Shown here piece after piece: positions 52,068 to 54,727 of a stretch of DNA of 54,727 bases. The position numbers and the translations under genes are program-made. The notes below the pieces were generated by a model. It saw nothing but the letters and a program-made list of their open reading frames with translations, did not search any database and was not told the origin of the DNA. The stretch's first letter is position 1; each line of letters starts with the position of its first letter. Source of the stretch: CAZBSE01 sp964494385 (GTDB lineage Bacteria; Actinomycetota; Humimicrobiia; Humimicrobiales; Humimicrobiaceae). Location of the stretch: NCBI GenBank assembly GCA_964494385.1, contig CAZBSE010000010.1, positions 1-54,727 of the forward strand. Reading direction: 5' to 3'.

Positions 52068-53027
52068 CTATTTCTGTAAAAGGTGCACAGCATAACCACC
52101 TATTTCATTTTCCAGATATACTGTAATCGTTTTTTGTTCAGTCCCTTTTCTAGTGGCCCAATCAACTTTATAACCCTTTTCCCCAAGATAATATACTGCT
52201 CTGGCAATACTATTAGTTTTAATTGCAATATGTCCCATGGCTCCCGGTCCTTTGAACTTATTTACTTCTATTCCTGTACCAGAAAAATTAGATGAATTGC
52301 CCTTTCTCAGATTAAATCCAAAAGCACCTGAAAAAATCCCAACAATATCCAATGATTCCTGTTCACTATCTGTATTAATTCCAATATGGGCAAGCTCAAA
52401 CCCGAGCAATATATCAATAGATTCCTTTACGGTTCGGGTAATTCTGTTGAAGTTTTTATTATTAATATCTGCAGCTTTACACAACCAGCTTCCACCTACT
52501 GCATGTATATAAGACTTGCTTGCAAAATCCGCCAGGTTTTCTTTATTTACCCCTCCGGTAGGTATGAACTTAACCATTCTATATGGACCATATAGCGCTT
52601 TACATCCTTCTATACCGCCAAAAATATTTCCGGGGAAAAATTTTAGTATTGTAAGGTTGAACTTTAAAGCCTGCTGTATCTCTGTCGGTGTTACGGCTCC
52701 AGGTGTTATGGCCACATTTTTATCCTGACACCATTCAATCAATTCAGGATTCAACCCGGGAGATACAATAAATTTTGCTCCTGCATCTACAGATTCCTTT
52801 GCCTTTTCTATAGAAAGAACAGTACCTGCCCCTACAAGCATATCAGGGAAAGCTTTACTAACCTTCCCTATCGCAGATATCCCCTGATCTGTACGCATTG
52901 TAATTTCCATAATCTCAAGGCCGCCGTCTATTAATGCTTTTGCTGCAGGTACTGCCAGTTCTGCATCATCTATGACTACAACCGGAACTAAACCTATATC
53001 TCCTATTCTCTTCAGAACATCATTCAT
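52068..53027 (-). CDS. eda: KDPG/KHG aldolase with C-terminal VOC-like domain
   Basis: 319 aa. Residues 1-210 form a class I KDPG aldolase: VPVVVIDDAELAVPAAKALIDGGLEIMEITMRT, VGAGTVLS, AKFIVSPGLNPELI, ITPGAVTPTEI, and the Schiff-base Lys in LKFFPG. Residues about 213-319 (ELAHIGINTDSEQESLDIVGIFSGAFGFN...GAMGHIAIKTNSIARAVYYLGEKGYKV...) resemble a VOC-fold domain of unknown role. The aldolase cleaves KDPG to pyruvate and glyceraldehyde-3-phosphate. The usual enzyme is about 210 aa, so the extra domain is unusual. Confidence 0.88.
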   Translation of the reverse strand: MNDVLKRIGDIGLVPVVVIDDAELAVPAAKALIDGGLEIMEITMRTDQGISAIGKVSKAFPDMLVGAGTVLSIEKAKESVDAGAKFIVSPGLNPELIEWCQDKNVAITPGAVTPTEIQQALKFNLTILKFFPGNIFGGIEGCKALYGPYRMVKFIPTGGVNKENLADFASKSYIHAVGGSWLCKAADINNKNFNRITRTVKESIDILLGFELAHIGINTDSEQESLDIVGIFSGAFGFNLRKGNSSNFSGTGIEVNKFKGPGAMGHIAIKTNSIARAVYYLGEKGYKVDWATRKGTEQKTITVYLENEIGGYAVHLLQK

Positions 53028-53324
53028 TATAATCCTCCCTAAGATTCATTTATCAAACAGTTAGATTCGCTGCCATCAAACATATCTTTATTATATTCTC
53101 TGTAAATAAGTACCTTGAAAAACAAGGCTCCTTAAGCTATTTAAAAAACCTTCACCTGTGTATTAATTCTATATGAGCTGCCGTACCCCGGATACTCTAT
53201 GTCCATATAACCATGCGATAAAACAAAAAACAATTATCCAAAGCCTTGCTCCTTTAAATTTCGTCCTCAGATAAACATGTAAAAACTATATTTTGTCATA
53301 TTTTTTACTTAATATCTTTAAAGT

Positions 53325-54086
53325 TTATCTTGCTAACCAGCCGCCATCTACGGCAATTGTATATCCGTTAATATAATTTGCTGCTTCAGATGCTAAAAAT
53401 ACTGCGGGCCCCGCCACATCTTTTGGTAATCCCCATCTTCCAGCCGGGATTCTATCCAGTATAGCCTTATTTCTAACTTTATCTGCTCTTAATGCTTTCG
53501 TATTATTGGTTGCCATATATCCCGGTGCAATTGCGTTAACATTTATATTATATTTTGCCCATTCATTGGCCAATGCTCTTGTTAATCCCATAACTGCACT
53601 TTTACTTGCCGTATATGAAGGAACTCTAATCCCACCCTGGAATGAAAGCATTGAAGCGACACTAATTATCTTACCGCCCGTTTTTTGTTTTATGAATTGT
53701 CTGGCAACAGCCTGTGAAAAGAAGAATACCGTCTTTGCATTGATACCCATAACATCATCCCAGTCTTTTTCAGTAAAATCTATGGCATCTTCTCTTCTAA
53801 TGATTCCGGCATTATTTATTAAAATATTTACCTTACCGTATTCTTTTACCGTTTGTTTTATTATGTCTTGAATGGGTTCCGTAGTCGACAAATTCGCCTT
53901 TATTTCTAAATATTTTCTTCCTATTTTCTCCACCATTTCTCTGGTTTCTTGTGAATCTACGTAATCCACTCCTGTTATGTCAGCTCCAGCTTCTGCAAGG
54001 CCTAATATCATTCCCTGGCCCAGTCCTGTGCTGCTGCCTGTCACTATTGCCGCCTTTCCTTCTAAGCTAAATTTACTAATTGTCAT
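53325..54086 (-). CDS. kduD: 2-dehydro-3-deoxy-D-gluconate 5-dehydrogenase (SDR)
   Basis: 253 aa short-chain dehydrogenase: the Rossmann motif TGSSTGLGQGM (17-27), NNAG, the catalytic Ser in ISVASMLSFQGG and Tyr-x3-Lys in YTASKS, and a C-terminal NGYTIAVDGGWLAR. KduD reduces 2,5-diketo-3-deoxygluconate with NADH in pectin/uronate degradation. It lies 30 bp after kduI, which supports the assignment over other SDRs. The 297-bp region to the eda start contains only a small CCTTG/CAAGG hairpin (53113-53127) without a U tract. Confidence 0.88.
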   Translation of the reverse strand: MTISKFSLEGKAAIVTGSSTGLGQGMILGLAEAGADITGVDYVDSQETREMVEKIGRKYLEIKANLSTTEPIQDIIKQTVKEYGKVNILINNAGIIRREDAIDFTEKDWDDVMGINAKTVFFFSQAVARQFIKQKTGGKIISVASMLSFQGGIRVPSYTASKSAVMGLTRALANEWAKYNINVNAIAPGYMATNNTKALRADKVRNKAILDRIPAGRWGLPKDVAGPAVFLASEAANYINGYTIAVDGGWLAR

Positions 54087-54116
54087 ATATCCTTCTTCCT
54101 TTCATTTTTTATAAAA

Positions 54117-54727
54117 TTATTTCATACCTTTAAGTTCAACAGCATCCATATCCGTAAATGTCTGGTTCTCTCCTACCATTCCCCAGATGAAAGAATATGC
54201 GCATGTGCCGCATCCTGAATGTATAGACCAGCTTGGAGATATCACTGCCTGTTCATTTCTTACAACAATATGTCTTGTCTCGCTGGGTTCTCCCATATAA
54301 TGGAACACTACAGCATCTTCAGGTATATCAAAATATGCATATACTTCCATTCTCCTTTCATGAGTATGACAGGGCATGGTGTTCCATACATTTCCCGGTG
54401 CCATTTGTGTCAATCCCATACATAGCTGGCAGCTTTCCAGTACATCCGGCTGGAGATATTGATTTATAACCCTTTTATTGCAGTTTTCATCACTTCCCAT
54501 ATCAATTTTTTTGGCTTTATTAATATCTATATGAACAGTTTCACAATTTTTATGCGCCGGGGCACTTAATGAATAAAATTTCGCTGGTTTGTTTGGATCC
54601 TCACTTTTAAACAACACCTCTTTTGCTCCCCTTCCAACATAAAGACCATCTCTGGCGTTCATGTCATACCTCTTACCGTCAACAGTAATAGTACCTTTAT
54701 CTCCCATATTGATAACTCCCAATTCTC
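54117..54727 (-). CDS. kduI: 5-dehydro-4-deoxy-D-glucuronate isomerase, C-terminal part (runs off right edge)
   Basis: The frame continues through the window edge: the apparent start TTG at 54722 is preceded in frame by a Glu codon, and KduI normally reads ...ELGVIN here, so about 70 N-terminal residues are outside. A cupin-type isomerase: the metal-binding PCHTHERRMEVYAYFDIP and the C-terminal SWSIHSGCGTCAYSFIWGMVGEN are typical. It converts 5-keto-4-deoxyuronate to 2,5-diketo-3-deoxygluconate, the step before KduD. Confidence 0.92.
   Translation of the reverse strand, partial: ELGVINMGDKGTITVDGKRYDMNARDGLYVGRGAKEVLFKSEDPNKPAKFYSLSAPAHKNCETVHIDINKAKKIDMGSDENCNKRVINQYLQPDVLESCQLCMGLTQMAPGNVWNTMPCHTHERRMEVYAYFDIPEDAVVFHYMGEPSETRHIVVRNEQAVISPSWSIHSGCGTCAYSFIWGMVGENQTFTDMDAVELKGMK

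Noticed and set aside
1..54727. CRISPR arrays, insertion sequences, integrases or prophage genes
   Set aside because: No regularly spaced repeats, transposase or integrase motifs were found by reading the frames.

Overview
The window reads as chromosomal DNA of a low-GC anaerobe with a fermentative or acetogen-like metabolism. The best taxonomic clue is the leftward order recF - DUF721/dciA - gyrB - gyrA - small membrane proteins (one of the DUF3566 type) - tRNA-Ile - tRNA-Ala, which is characteristic of Actinobacteriota. I therefore infer a deep-branching, low-GC anaerobic member of that phylum. No rRNA, CRISPR array, insertion sequence or phage gene was seen. There is one 100-N scaffold gap (46017-46116).

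Layout. 1-7.5 kb: the start of a sugar-binding lipoprotein, a PAS-PAS-HD-GYP-like protein whose HD motif is altered, a GH3 lipoprotein, a metallopeptidase-like lipoprotein, HU, class I aldolase, an M23-like protein and a small hypothetical. 7.6-14.6 kb: the lipoate-dependent 2-oxoacid (pyruvate or acetoin) dehydrogenase system. A SorC-type regulator, E1 alpha, E1 beta, E2 and a zinc-ribbon protein form one leftward operon; E3 lies downstream, and lipB is inverted between E3 and the operon. 14.7-18 kb: a DUF3786 protein, an orphan galactitol-type PTS EIIC, a one-helix membrane protein, an Rrf2 regulator and two tRNA genes. 18-25.2 kb: the gyrase/recF block, without dnaA or dnaN.

25.4-37.1 kb is the most interesting part. 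A rightward operon (NuoE-like, NuoF-like, NuoG/FdhA-type formate dehydrogenase, FdhD, MobA) converges with a leftward operon (Fur-NuoE fusion, NuoF-like with ferredoxin domain, HoxU/HydA-N-like iron-sulfur protein, FocA, VOC protein). The leftward operon has a diaphorase but no hydrogenase catalytic subunit, so it may serve formate metabolism. Its first gene joins a Fur-family winged helix to a [2Fe-2S] thioredoxin-like NuoE domain. A consensus-like promoter (TTGACA-16-TATAAT) followed directly by a perfect 7-1-7 Fur box lies just upstream. This suggests a self-regulated, iron- or redox-responsive electron-transfer module.

37.2-49.6 kb: L,D-transpeptidase, PadR-DUF2812 pair, MFS transporter, potBCDA polyamine transporter preceded by a gap-truncated TIM-barrel-like gene, an ATP-cone/Mrr nuclease-like protein, and a PadR-controlled DrrAB-type ABC exporter. 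49.9-54.7 kb: MsrA, an FmdB-like zinc ribbon, a candidate structured RNA, and a leftward hexuronate operon (kduI, kduD, eda with C-terminal VOC-like domain, kdgK) leading from unsaturated uronates to pyruvate and glyceraldehyde-3-phosphate. kduI runs off the right edge.
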